Source: Apodospora peruviana (taxonomy: Eukaryota > Ascomycota > Sordariomycetes > Sordariales > Lasiosphaeriaceae). From it: a stretch of DNA of 64,000 nt. The notes under the pieces are model-generated. The model ran no database searches. It saw nothing but the letters and a program-made list of their open reading frames with translations, and was not told the DNA's origin. Of the stretch, positions 21,247 to 31,968 are shown piece after piece. The stretch is from the NCBI GenBank assembly GCA_033439685.1, contig JAUEDM010000001.1, forward strand, positions 5,704,001-5,768,000, written 5' to 3'. The translations under genes were made by a program, and so were the position numbers. The stretch's first letter is position 1; each line of letters opens with the position of its first letter.

Positions 21247-22194
21247 ATGCACAACCCTGTCTTTGCCGCACCAGTGGTCGCCTTCAACCCCAAGATGGAC
21301 CGTCAGCTGATCATCGAGGCCAACAGGTCTCTTCGTCTGATCAAGAATGTAAGCTGCTTCTCTTCCTCCCTCCCGCTGACAGCCATACAGATTCTGATAC
21401 ACAAAAAAAAACAGGAACTCGAAGCCCTGCTCGAGAAGGGTGTACTGACCGAAGACGCATTCGACAGCATCAACCAGCTCCTCCCCACCGAGTCGAGTAT
21501 CTCAGCATCAGGCAACAACCGCGCTACTGCTATACCAAGCAACGGCGTCCCGACACCCGTTTCCTCGACTCCTTCCTCCCCCCCGGTGTCCGCCGCACTT
21601 AACAGGCTCAACCTCCACGACACTCACCACAACGAACCTGCCGGCGCGCCGCCGCCATCATACACTCAATCCACAGCCGGCGGTGGGCCCCCGCCCCTGC
21701 CTGGCCGCAAACAGCCCCCCGCACCACCACCGCCAGTGAAACCGGTGCTCGTCCACGCCAAGGCCCTATATGCGTACGCCGCGTCCGACGCGCGCGACTG
21801 CAGTTTTGAGAGGGACGATCGTATCGCTGTGTACGAGTACATGAACGCCGACTGGTGGATGGGGCGCAACCTGCGAACAGGGCAGGAAGGGATTTTCCCC
21901 AAGAGTTATGTCGAGCAAGAGCAGGCGGCTTCGGTGTCATCAAATGGGTGGAATAATGAGAAGGCGACGACTGGAGGAGGATATGTACCTCCATCACAAC
22001 CGCAATACGGAAGCGGCCCGCCGGCGCAGATGAATCCGTATAATGCCCACGCGCCGCCGCAGGCCATGGCAGACCAGCAGCAGGGGAGCGGTAAAGAGGG
22101 GACGGGCAAGAAGATTGGCAAGAAGCTGGGGAATGCGGCGATTTTTGGAGCGGGCGCGACGATTGGAAGTAATATTGTCAATTCTATATTCTAA
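21247..22194 (+). CDS. SH3 domain protein of the LSB1/PIN3 type
   Basis: Exons 21247-21348 and 21415-22194 give 293 aa; the 66-bp intron (21349-21414) is in frame and stop-free. The N-terminal half holds a helical segment (RQLIIEANRSLRLIKN joined to ELEALLEKGVLTEDAF) as in yeast Lsb1/Pin3. A proline-rich stretch with PPPLPGRKQPP is followed by one SH3 domain at about 147-203, with ALYAY, the DWWMG tryptophan pair and FPKSYVE. A Gln/Pro/Gly-rich tail ends in GNAAIFGAGATIGSNIV, a small-residue hydrophobic end found in this family. Yeast relatives bind the actin nucleation factor Las17/WASP and affect endocytosis and prion stability; the same role here is inferred from family. A second AG at 21390 could give an 8-residue insertion. 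Confidence 0.85.
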   Translation: MHNPVFAAPVVAFNPKMDRQLIIEANRSLRLIKNVSCFSSSLPLTAIQILIHKKKQELEALLEKGVLTEDAFDSINQLLPTESSISASGNNRATAIPSNGVPTPVSSTPSSPPVSAALNRLNLHDTHHNEPAGAPPPSYTQSTAGGGPPPLPGRKQPPAPPPPVKPVLVHAKALYAYAASDARDCSFERDDRIAVYEYMNADWWMGRNLRTGQEGIFPKSYVEQEQAASVSSNGWNNEKATTGGGYVPPSQPQYGSGPPAQMNPYNAHAPPQAMADQQQGSGKEGTGKKIGKKLGNAAIFGAGATIGSNIVNSIF

Positions 22195-22933
22195 GCCTGT
22201 GTGTAAATAGGTTTTCGTTTGGGTTGGTTAGGTTGGGCTGGGCTGGGCTGGATTGAGCTGAGCAGGATTGTGACAAGATGAAAAAAGATGGGCGAGGACG
22301 GGATGGACATGAGGCCCGTGCTTTGTTATTTATTCATGTCTGTGTTTTGTTAGTCTGGTGGTTATGGTCATTTTATTTCCGATCCTGCTGTGAGGATACG
22401 TTTTCGCTTGATTCAGTTCATTGTTACCATCTTTCTGCCACCTCACAACTAGCGATCTTGCTTGATTTGCCCATGTGTCATGTGTGTTCATTCTTTGCTC
22501 TGGGAGACTGGTACCTTAAAAAGCAGGTGAGGTACTTTTCTTTCAATATATCAGTGCCTAGCGCAGGTGAATAGGACTCTTGGCTGGGTCAACATCCTCC
22601 TTGTGTACCTTGTTTGTCGTCGATTCTAAGGAGCTGTTGACGTCAAGGTAATTAGGTACCTAAGGTAGGTATTCAGCCCCTTTCCAAAATTCATCTTAGG
22701 CACATTCTCTCACCACCCACAGCTGGCCCACAGCTGGCCCGGAGGACAAGCCCTGACATCTCGTTAGGTGATAGGTGACATTGAGATGTTTGTTATTAAA
22801 GTCAAATGAGGTATCGCAACAGTCCTTCATGATCTACCCAAAATATTTATGGCCGTCTAGATCAAAAAAACCTCCATCCAACAGTTGTGTGCCCTCACAC
22901 CTGGTACAGTGGTTGACATAGAATCTCCGCCCA
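22195..22933. other. Convergent intergenic region with short tandem repeats
   Basis: This is the shared 3' flank of the SH3 and prpD genes. It holds about three copies of GGGCT near 22235-22250, a perfect two-copy repeat of CACAGCTGGCC near 22718-22740, and a palindromic TAGGTACCTA near 22654. No gene was seen. Confidence 0.6.
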
Positions 22934-24802
22934 CTAAAGGAACTTGCTGTCCTTTACAACATACAAATCCACATACTCATCAACCGACATGGCCTCCAGT
23001 TTCTTGGGCTCCTGGCTCAGCTCCACCAGCTGCTTCACCTTGTCGGCTCCGTAGTGCGGCTCAAGGTGACGCTTATACTTGGCCAGAATCTCGGGCTTCG
23101 CCTCCTCACGACGCAGACGATGACCAAGCGGTGCCTCAACGACAACCTCATCGAGAACAGTGCCATCGTTTAGCTCGACGGTCAGGCCGTTGCTGATGGT
23201 GCGAAGAGCAGGGTCGTGGTAATCGGCAGTGAACTGGGGGTCCTCGACACACTTGATCTTCTGACGCAGGGACTCAACCAGAGGCGAGGTAGCCGCCTCG
23301 GAGCCGTCGGTATAATCGCCAGTAGTCAAGCGTCCAAAGGTCAGCATTACCGAGCACATGTACTGGATGCAGTGGTCGCGATCGGCAAAGTTGTCCATGG
23401 GCTTGAACTGCTTGTCAATGATGCGGATGCAGGCCTCGTGGGTCCGGCATGTAACACCCTTGATATCGGCGGCCGACTTGCCCATTGCCTTGAGCTGGTT
23501 GTAGATCTTTTGGGACGCCTCGACCGCGGTTTGAGAGTGGAATTCAGCTGCCGAATAACGTTAGAATGAAACCGAGCTAGACATAGATCGGACGAGACTG
23601 TATATGACATACCAGGATACGACACCTTGAAGAGAACGTTCTCCATCACGTAGCTGCCGTAGGGACGCTGGAACTCGAACTTCTTGCCCTTGAACAGGAC
23701 GTCGTAGAAACCCCAGACAGGGGCGGACAGGACGGTGGGCACGCCGGGCTCGCCCTTCATGACCTTGAGCGCCAGGTTAACCGCACGCTGGCAGGCATCA
23801 CCGGCAGCCCACGACTTGCGCGACATGGTGTTGGGGGAATGTCTGTAGGTACGCAAGCTCTGGCCATCAACCCACGCCTGTGTAATGGCATCGGCAGTCT
23901 GCGTCTCGTTAAGGCCCAGCATCTTGCTGATGACAGCGGTACTGGCAACCTTGACCAGGACGACGTGGTCGAGGCCGACCTTGTTGAACGAGTTCAGAAG
24001 TGCCAGACAGCCCTGAATCTCATGCGCCTTGATCATAGCCTCGAGCACATCACGGACGGTGAAGGTCCGGCCGCCGGCAAGGTTGCCACCAGCCTTGTTG
24101 GTACGGTTAATCCAGTCAGCGACTGCCAGAATAGCACCGAGGTTGTCACTAGGGTGACCCCACTCGGCAGCGAGCCAGCAGTCATTGTAGTCGAGCCATC
24201 TGATCATGGCACCAATGTTGAAGGCGCCATTGACGGGGTCGAGCTGGAAGGGTGTGCCAGGCACCTTGGTGCCGCTAGGCACCACCGTCCCCTCGACGAT
24301 AGGCCCGAGCAGCTTTGTGCACTCCTTGAACCTCAGACCCTCTAGACCGCAGCCAAGCGTGTCGATAAAAACCCATCGTGCGGTGTCAAACTGTCGGATG
24401 GCAAGTAAGTCAGCCGGTTAGCTTCGGTGTTTTCTGGTGGTGTTTTCTTTTCTGGGTGGCGTTGGGGTATCAGGGAAATGGGAGTAAGCTTTGGCCGTGC
24501 GAACTCACAGCAAGATCCGAGTCAATTGGCTTGTTGTGCACATAGTCGGCAATGTCCTTGATCTCAGGGTCGTAGCCCTTGTGGCCGGCTGGCGTTGGCG
24601 CGGCGGTAGCGGCAGACTGGAGCGAGGCCATTGTGGAAAATGTGTTGTGTGAAGAAGCTCCTGAGCGGGCGGCGCGAGGGGCGGGAAGTTGGCAGGAGCG
24701 AGCGCTCAAGGGCGTCACAGCGGTAGCGGACCTCTGGGAGAACCTTTGTGGCAGGCGCAGTGTTCTGGAGGCCTGACGCAGTCCACGGTTGACGGCAGAC
24801 AT
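22934..24802 (-). CDS. prpD: 2-methylcitrate dehydratase, mitochondrial (PrpD)
   Basis: This enzyme dehydrates 2-methylcitrate to 2-methyl-cis-aconitate in the methylcitrate cycle, which clears propionyl-CoA from odd-chain fatty acids and some amino acids. Exons 24802-24509, 24390-23613 and 23547-22934 give 561 aa; introns are 118 and 65 bp. The first 55 residues are rich in Arg, Ser and Ala with no acidic residue, a clear mitochondrial presequence. The MmgE/PrpD fold is seen throughout: FDTARWVFIDTLGCG, IRWLDYNDCWLAAEWGHPSDN, YRHSPNTMSRKSWAAGDA and the C-terminal lid with TCRTHEACIRIIDK. The reading frame is intact across both junctions. No other methylcitrate-cycle gene lies nearby. Confidence 0.93.
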
Positions 24803-25490
24803 GATCCCGTACTCGCCCGAACTTGCAACTGAGCTGCGGCCGGATTGAGGAAGTCAATTGGGAAATCGGTCGTCGTTTTTTCGAATTATTTTGAGGAGAA
24901 AGAAGAAAACTTGAAGCTCTCCCCAGGAGAAAGCTTAAGAGGGTGCCTTCGGCTTTGGGAGCTCTCGCCTGGGCGGAAGTGGAGGCCGGGCTTTGCCGCG
25001 GTCCCCTTGCCCGTCGATGGTGGGGTTTAAACCACAAGCTTAACAAGGATCCCTGTCTTCATAATTGTTAACCTCGGAGAAGCCTCCCACCCCTGTCCCG
25101 CCTTGCAGTTGCCCAGCAGTTCACACAAGGACTCTGCCGCTGCCCCGATATGCCAGTTTGCGGGTGCGACTGGAGATCCATTCCAGCGGCTGTTTCCTCG
25201 CAATCTCCCGGCTTCTCCTGTCCTGCCGAGGAGCCAAGCACCGGCCCGAGACTCGGGGCCAGAAGTGCGAAAGCGGGCTCTTGTGTCTATGCTACCGGCA
25301 GCGATACCGTGGGGGAAATTGTTCCGTTCTGCTGGATCGTGCCCTACCTAACCCGTACGCGCACCTATCAACATCACCGACCTTCAATGGAAGCTCATCT
25401 CAAGTATCTCAATACTGACCGTCTACGACAGTTCCCAAACATGACAGCCCAGACCTAACCAATCTCCACGTCTTCCTTTTCACCTCATAT
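24803..25490. other. Intergenic region, promoter of prpD
   Basis: This 0.7-kb stretch lies between the prpD start and the 3' end of the glutamate decarboxylase gene. Overlapping short ORFs on both strands carry no recognisable domain. Confidence 0.6.
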
Positions 25491-27415
25491 TTAGCACACC
25501 GACCGATGAATACCATCCGCCATCCTCTTGCCCACATTCTTACCAGCCTGCTTATACCCCCCGGCTCCCCCCTTATCTCCTTCCTCGCCCTCCTTCTTAT
25601 CATCAGCCCCCTTCTTAACCTTTGGCCGTCTCCTCTCATGCTGGCTCTGCAAAATCTCCAAATCTGCTTGGTCATTCCCCATCAGCGTCTCCGTGACCTG
25701 CACCAGATCCGTCACCAGCCTATCCAGCAGATCAAAGCTCATGCTCTCCCGAATCACGACCCTCAAGATCTCCGTCCCGTCCTCCTTGGGTGGGAGAGCA
25801 TAGTTCGGAATGATCCACTGGCGGGCACGCATCAGCAACGAAATAATATCTTGCTTGACGTGCGGGAACTCGTTCCGGAAGCTGTCCGTCAGCCTGAACG
25901 ACACCACCGGTAGACCGGGCGTATAATCCGCCGAAGTCTCTCTTTTTTCGTCCCCTGATGATGATACAGTGCTCTTGACTGCTTCTTTTACTTCCTGTGC
26001 TGCGGTTATGGAGGTGGAGATGGGACGATGGATGTCGCTGACGCAGGTATACCATCCGGCGGCCTCGAGACTCTTGGACAGCAACCTCGCGTTGGCGAGG
26101 CAGTTCTCCATCACCTCGCGGTAACCCGAGAACCCCAGGTGGATAAGATTATAGTATTGCACGATGACTTGGGCGCCGGGGCGCGAGAAGTTGAGCGTGT
26201 AAGACTCCTCGGTGCCGCCGAGGTAGTGCAGCTCGAAGATGAGGTGCTTCGGGAGGTACGACTCGTCGCGCCAGACAATCCACCCGACACCGGGGCAGAC
26301 GAGGCCGTATTTGTGGCCTTTTTTGACGCAAATTGTTAGTGAAGTGGTGTTTGAGGGAAAACGGAAAATTGAAGTGGTGGTGGGTGAGGGCTTACCGGAT
26401 GCGTTGATCGATTTTACACGAGGGAGTTCAAAGTTCCTGTGATAACACACACAGCATCATCAGTTTCTTGGAGCTGGCCTGGTATGGATAAAAGGGAGGA
26501 ACTTACCATTTCTGGCTCCCCGTCCCCGCATGGGTAAAAGGCGCGACAAACCCTCCGCTCGCAGCATCGACATGGATAGGAATATCAACCCCCGTCCTCT
26601 CCTCAAACTCGTCCAGTATCTTGGACACAACCTCCACAGATTCATAGTGCCCCGTGTACGTCGAGCCCAGGATGACAAACACCCCAATGGTATTTTCATC
26701 GATATTTTCGCTCACCAGGTCCGGGTCGAGACAGAAGTTGCTCTTGGCCGAAACGGGCAAAATGCGCGCCTCGACCTCGAAGTAGCGCGCAAATTTCTCG
26801 AGAGCGACTTGCGCGTTGGCACCCATGATGATGTTGGGCCGCAGGGTGTCTTTGCCCTCGGCGCGGCGGCGCTCCTGCCACCGGCGCTTCATGGCCAGCC
26901 CGCCGAGGTGGATGGCTTCGGACGATCCAACGGTCGGCGAACCGATGGCCTTCTCGCCTTTCTGAACGCCCCACAGGTGCGCGAGGATGCTGACGCAGCG
27001 CTCGCTCATGGAGAGCATGGCCGGGTACTCGTCGTTATCCGCGAGGTTTTTGACGATGTTGTCCACCATGAGTTTCTGGGCGTTTTCCTCGATGTAGGTG
27101 TCGACAAAGCTGGCCAGGTTCAGGGTGGGTCGGCCGTCGAGGTCAAGCTCATCTTTCAGCATGGCGTAGACTGCATCTGCAGGAGCTCCTTCTTGCGGGA
27201 TGCGGTACTTTGGAATACTCGTCTGGCTCGCGTAGTCTGTTGAATACGGGGTGAGGTGAGAGCCTGGGGCGCCCTGCCTCTTGCCATCAGGGTGAAGGTG
27301 GGAGATGATATTCTCCGGGTCGACCTGGTGTGTTTACACTGCTTAGCTTTATATGAACTGAAGGCCGGTCATATGAATCCAAGGTGGATACACTTACGTG
27401 ACGTGCCAACGACAT
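25491..27415 (-). CDS. GAD1: Glutamate decarboxylase (PLP-dependent)
   Basis: The enzyme converts glutamate to GABA and CO2 in the cytosol, consuming a proton; it feeds the GABA shunt. Four exons (27415-27398, 27324-26507, 26436-26396, 26317-25491) give 567 aa; introns are 73, 70 and 78 bp. Group II decarboxylase features are present: GSSEAIHLGG, HVDAASGGFVAPF (aspartate that holds the PLP ring nitrogen) and SINASGHKYG, with the PLP-binding Lys at about residue 295. The 41-bp third exon encodes exactly the segment leading to that lysine. The last 45 residues are a lysine/glycine-rich tail that is longer than usual; in plants and some fungi this end binds calmodulin, but no clear motif can be claimed here. 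Confidence 0.93.
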
Positions 27416-27924
27416 GTTGACTGACTTTGAGACTCTACAATACCTAAGTTGGATAGATATCCTTCGGTGATTTGGTTATGAGTCCAACTTTTGACGGATG
27501 GTTTTCAAAGCACTTCATGAAAGAATATGTTGACTACAGTATGTCGTTCATGAATTTCTTGGTGTATAAGTGTTTATTTAGTGTCCTTGGTCCTATGACG
27601 ACATTGACTGTGGAGATTATGTTTTGTGGCGTGTACGACGCATGTGAAATCCGGATTCATTGTCAAGCGAAAGAAAAGTCATGGAAAACCAAACAGATCA
27701 CGTTCCCAAGATATTCCAATTGCAGAATCTGGATCAGGTACAAAATATCTTGGCAGGAGATGCATGGCGTATTTCTTATCCAACCAACCACGAAAACTGA
27801 TGGATGCCACAGCAGGTTGAAATATACGGACTAATCCGACGTCAATAAATTTTATGCTAGATTTATATTCGGCCAGACTTCAATCCTATCAAGCTTCCCA
27901 CCCAACGCCCCCTCTTCGGTACAG
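27416..27924. other. Intergenic region, promoter of glutamate decarboxylase
   Basis: This AT-rich stretch runs from the GAD start to the end of the broken phosphotransferase gene. No gene was recognised. Confidence 0.55.
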
Positions 27925-29211
27925 TTACGCATACTTCTGCAGGATGCCCTCAACAACACGGATGTTTTCCCGCCAGTGCTCCTTGGGCCGCCATTCAGGC
28001 TTCTGGAAAAGTCCGAATCTGAACCACTCTAGAAACACTTGCTAGACTCGCCATCCAACCACGACTTTCTTCCACCGAGGAATAGCGTTCCAGAATATCT
28101 CACAAAGCTCAGCGGCGCCTTCGTAATCGGGGCTAAACCCGTTTGCTGCCGACTTGCGAAAGAGGATTTCGATAATGCGGAACTGTGACGCAAATGGTGC
28201 GCTGGCGACAAATTCCCAGTCAATGACAGCTTGAATGTTTACCGGTGAATGGTTAGATACGATGATGTTGTGAGGTCCCTTGTCTGAATGTATCGCAACG
28301 ACAGGAGTGTCTTCGACAATGGAGGGGATCATGTTGGTGTGCATGCGGTTTTTTATGAAGTCTCTGATTCGCTCGAGGTATTGCTCTTTGTATTCTTCGA
28401 TGTCTTGTTGCTTTTCGAGGGCGACAAGTGAGGACTTGATGTATGCTTGAAGATACTCGCGTACGGAGGAGAACGGGCCGCCCAAATTGTAGTGGCGGTC
28501 CGGTCCGATGTCGAGCAACTTCTAAATCGGCTTTGGCGATAAGCTCACCGATCAGGCGAGGTTCCGGAAGTGGGATACTCCAGCAGGCTTGGAACGCGCA
28601 GGTCATTTCCAAGAAAACGAGCTTTTCGTCGTGAGATAGATTGGGGTACACTGCTGAAGCCACCGTACCCTGTATAAGTCGCGGAATCTGCCTTCCTATG
28701 CCAGTGGCCTCCTGTCGACTCCTTTCTACCGGGATCGGGTACACGGGAGGCACCGGTAAGATTCGAGGGTCGACCGTCTTGGAAACCATCATGATTAGTG
28801 CATCCATGTTGGCGTAGCTGGACCACGTAGGCGACATCGGCGTCTTCTTGAACCGTGACCTTGTAAGAGATGCTCAGTGCACCGTCGGTGAATCGAGTCC
28901 AAGACGCGAGGTGCTGGCCCGTGGCCGATAGAATCGCATCGGCCAGCTCCGTTTCCGAGAGTGTAATAGGTTTCCGGAGGGGAGATTGCCCTTGAACGTC
29001 TGTCGATTTTAACCAGGTACCTATCGACAGGAACTGCAGGCCCATCGAAGTCTTTGAGAGCCGCCGACCAGAAGAATGTGGTGGCCGTCGTTTCGATCAG
29101 CGCGTAGCTCACGACGCCTTTCCCATTTGTAGAACCGAGCGCGCCGGAGAAGATGAAAGCCAAGAGGGCCGACGCGGCTTCATCTTTGATCATCAGCTCG
29201 TCCGACATCAT
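27925..29211 (-). pseudogene. Broken aminoglycoside-phosphotransferase-fold (APH/choline-kinase-like) gene
   Basis: Pieces of one APH-family protein lie end to end in three shifting frames. The N-terminal part begins at ATG 29211 or 29208; the frame changes near 29000-29040, again near 28805-28820 and again near 28505-28520, where one extra T would explain the shift. The C-terminal part holds the phosphotransfer loop HSDKGPHN (H-x-D-x4-N) and the metal site IDWE. A TAG at 28042-28044 then interrupts the frame, after which the same frame continues with VFLEWFRFGLF and ends at 27925. None of the shifts fits an intron of usable length. Fungal relatives are a large, poorly characterised family and should not be read as antibiotic resistance. 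Local assembly error is the main alternative to decay. Confidence 0.65.
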
Positions 29212-29390
29212 GAGAGATAATGAGAAAATATGGCACGCAGGGTTCTGAGCAAGAAAGTTGTTGATTCTTGCAATTGGGAAGGTGCGCACAAAATCCTGCC
29301 TCAAATTTCCCCCAAACCTTACAAAAAAACAGAAAGGGGTATAACGATAATGTCCATTCCAGTTTAGCTACCTACCTTATGTAGTCTGAT

Positions 29391-31613
29391 TTACTCGCCA
29401 TTATACACAAACTCTAGCGAATGCGCCGGAATCTTCCCCTTTACGGCCGCATCATCCCTGTCAGCCTGGCTCCTCATCCTCTCCGGGTCGATATACCGGC
29501 ACGTCATCGAGAACTGGCGGCAGCCCATCGGCTCGATGGCGTGTTCGTAGTAACGATGGATCTGACGTCCGTGCATGACCATCATGTCGCCGTGCTTCAT
29601 GGGAACCTCGAGCACATCTAGGTAAGCTTTGCCATTGGATTTCTTGGGCATCCCTTGAAAGTGGTCTGATGGCATTAACTTGGGTCGGAATTTCATTGTG
29701 GACGGCGAGCCTAGTGACAACGCCGCGACGGTCGGGCCGAGTTCCATCTCGCCGTCGTCGTGGTAGTTGATTCGGTCGTTTTCCATGTAACCCAAGGCCA
29801 ACAGTTCGTTGAAGTCATTGTTTCTCACCACTTCATCATTCTGCTCATGGTTGTGTCGGAGAAGATGATCGGTCGCGGCCTTGACAGCGGCGCCGCCCGC
29901 CCAAGTCAACCGGTGCAGCGCGCGAAGGACGACGTCGGGCGCGTCGTCAAACCCCTTGGACTGGACGGCCACACCGAATTTGTAGCACGCGCCAAAGTTC
30001 TGCTGGAAGTGCCGGGTCAGTCCCTCGAGCTTGTGGCCCGCGATGGCGGCGGAGTTGCGCTTGAGCCCAACGTCGGCGAGCTCGATCTCGCGAAACATGT
30101 CGTTGGGTCCGTTCGGAGCCGCGTTGATATGCTGGTTCGAAATGAACAGAGAAAAAGAGCCAACGATTGTGCCCTCGGGATCTGGCAGAAAGTACTGGCG
30201 TACTTGGTAGCGGCCCAGCATGAGGTGCTGGGTGACGCAGATGCAGTTGTTGTTGATTCGAGTGGCAACCGGGCCGGCGGCGACATCCTCAGTTATTATA
30301 TCGATTAGCTTCTTCTGTTCAACAGGCCTGTCTTCGGGTTTCTTCTCTTCAGCTCCATTTTGTTTTTAGCTGGTTTCTTTTCAGTCAGGTTCTGGTCGGC
30401 TACCTTTCGATCGACTGTCATGTCGTCGACGGACGTCTGCTCAACCGGTTCCTCGTCCACTGGCTTTGCATCAACTGGTGTTTCATCAACTGCCTCCTTG
30501 TCAACTGGAGTTTTCTCAATCGGTATCTCTTGGGCTAGCTCTTAATCGACGAGTTCCACCGTGATTGACTCGCTATCGCGGACTTGCTCTTCGTCGGAAC
30601 CTCCGTCAACTGACTCTTCAATGACCGGGTGGTTGTCGGTCGCCTTATCATCACTGATAGGCTTCTCAGCCAAACTCTTGCCCTGCCTGTCTTTATCGGC
30701 CAATTTTTCGTCAATCGATTTCGCCTTATTTGCTTTGTTGTCTATCCGACTCTCCTCAAGCGAGGAGTCTTGCTCGTTAACACCACTAACAGCAGTGGCA
30801 TCCTCCATATCGACATCATCATCTCCACCGGCAAGGTTAACCTTTGCCCCCAGAACCGCCAAACTAGCCTTTTTCTGCTTCCTCCGCTTGGCCATAAGCT
30901 CGTCAAACTTGGGGTTGTCCGTTTCAAGCTCGTCATCGGGGTACGGCTGCATAATTGTCTCTAGTTTGTATGGACAGTTTTCGCAGGCCAACCGGTTCCA
31001 GTATATCCGACGATTGCAATGCCCGCAGTCTGGACACACGAAGCCACGTCGGAGGACCTTTTCGGTGCCGTGGAGTCCCGCAAAGTCTGGGAGTCCCGGG
31101 TCCAGTGGAGGTATATCGATCCCCAAAAACGGAGTGCGCTCGTGGAGGAATGTTTCGGCGTAAGCAAGCTCGTTGATAGGAATCTCCTCCCCATCGTTTG
31201 CTGTGGCGGGGAATTTGAAGAACGAGTCGCAGTTATTGTTCAAACAGGTCCACCCGGCCGTGAATATTACATTGCTTGTCTCGAGACAGCTCGGACAAGG
31301 TCTGAGAGGAGCACGATTATGGGCAGTGCTCGGCGATGGTGTTCTTGGCGTCTGGCTCTTCGCATGAGCTATCCACCAGGACTGCTTGAAGAGATCTGCC
31401 TTCTCAAGTCGGATTCGCCAGACCCGGACGGGATCTTGCCCTTCTCGGATAACGTGCAGTTCTCCCCATACATCGGTGATATGGAACCAGTCAAGAACAG
31501 CGTATGGGTGCGGCGGCTTGCAAGGGTAGAGGATGGTCTTCGCCAGCGACGACGGCAACAAAGCTCCCGCCCTTGCGGGCAGCACAAATTGCGTTGAAAC
31601 GATTATACGACAT
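29391..31613 (-). pseudogene. Zinc-ribbon plus 2OG-Fe(II) oxygenase (AlkB-like) gene with reading-frame lesions
   Basis: One long gene appears to be split by lesions. It starts at ATG 31613 (MSYNRFNAICAARKGG); one extra T near 31521-31529 shifts the frame. The next 1 kb encodes two zinc-binding clusters (CPSC...CLNNNC and CPDCGHC...CENC) and then a long acidic linker with repeated PVD units. A TAA at 30542-30544 interrupts the linker, which continues in the same frame with the same composition. A frame change near 30315-30403 can be explained by an 89-bp GT-AG intron or by an indel. The C-terminal part is a 2OG-Fe(II) oxygenase with YHDDGE (H-x-D), a distal His in MHGRQIHRYY and a downstream Arg. 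The natural substrate is unknown; AlkB relatives oxidise alkylated nucleic acid. If decay is wrong, 29391-30221 and 30542-31585 would be called as two genes. Confidence 0.6.
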
Positions 31614-31968
31614 TATTCGACCATTCAGCTGTCAACTAACGACTCTACACCTACGCCCTTCGGAAGGGAGCTCGACATCAAATTTCCCTTACAACCACAC
31701 TCCACAGCCCCCTTTACTCCGCACTCCTTCAGAAGCATTCGGAACAATACAGTACTTTAACTCCTTACGGTCACCATATCCTCGATTACCCACAAACACA
31801 TTACTAGATCACCTACACAGAAACACATTTAATAATTCCAAACTGGATACTCTGCGTAGACATTTGGCAGAACTTGAGGAAAAAGCATGTCGACCTTTCA
31901 AAACATCACGTCCACTGGATCATCCAAACCACTTCAAAATCCTCCAAGAAACCTCTCCCACTCGCTAT
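31614..31968. other. Intergenic region
   Basis: This 355-bp AT-rich spacer lies between the oxygenase gene start and the stop of the GIY-YIG gene, both on the minus strand. No gene was seen. Confidence 0.6.

Noticed and set aside
21055..22194. 379-aa form of the SH3 protein starting at 21055
   Set aside because: The extra N-terminal residues look like translated leader, and the 66-bp intron is retained in that reading.
27925..29211. Antibiotic-resistance gene
   Set aside because: The APH fold is common in fungi for unrelated kinases, and this copy is broken.
30542..31585. Independent 347-aa gene starting at 31585
   Set aside because: The codon at 31585 is GTG, no ATG precedes it in frame, and the natural start (MSYNRF...) is in another frame, so this is a fragment of the oxygenase gene.
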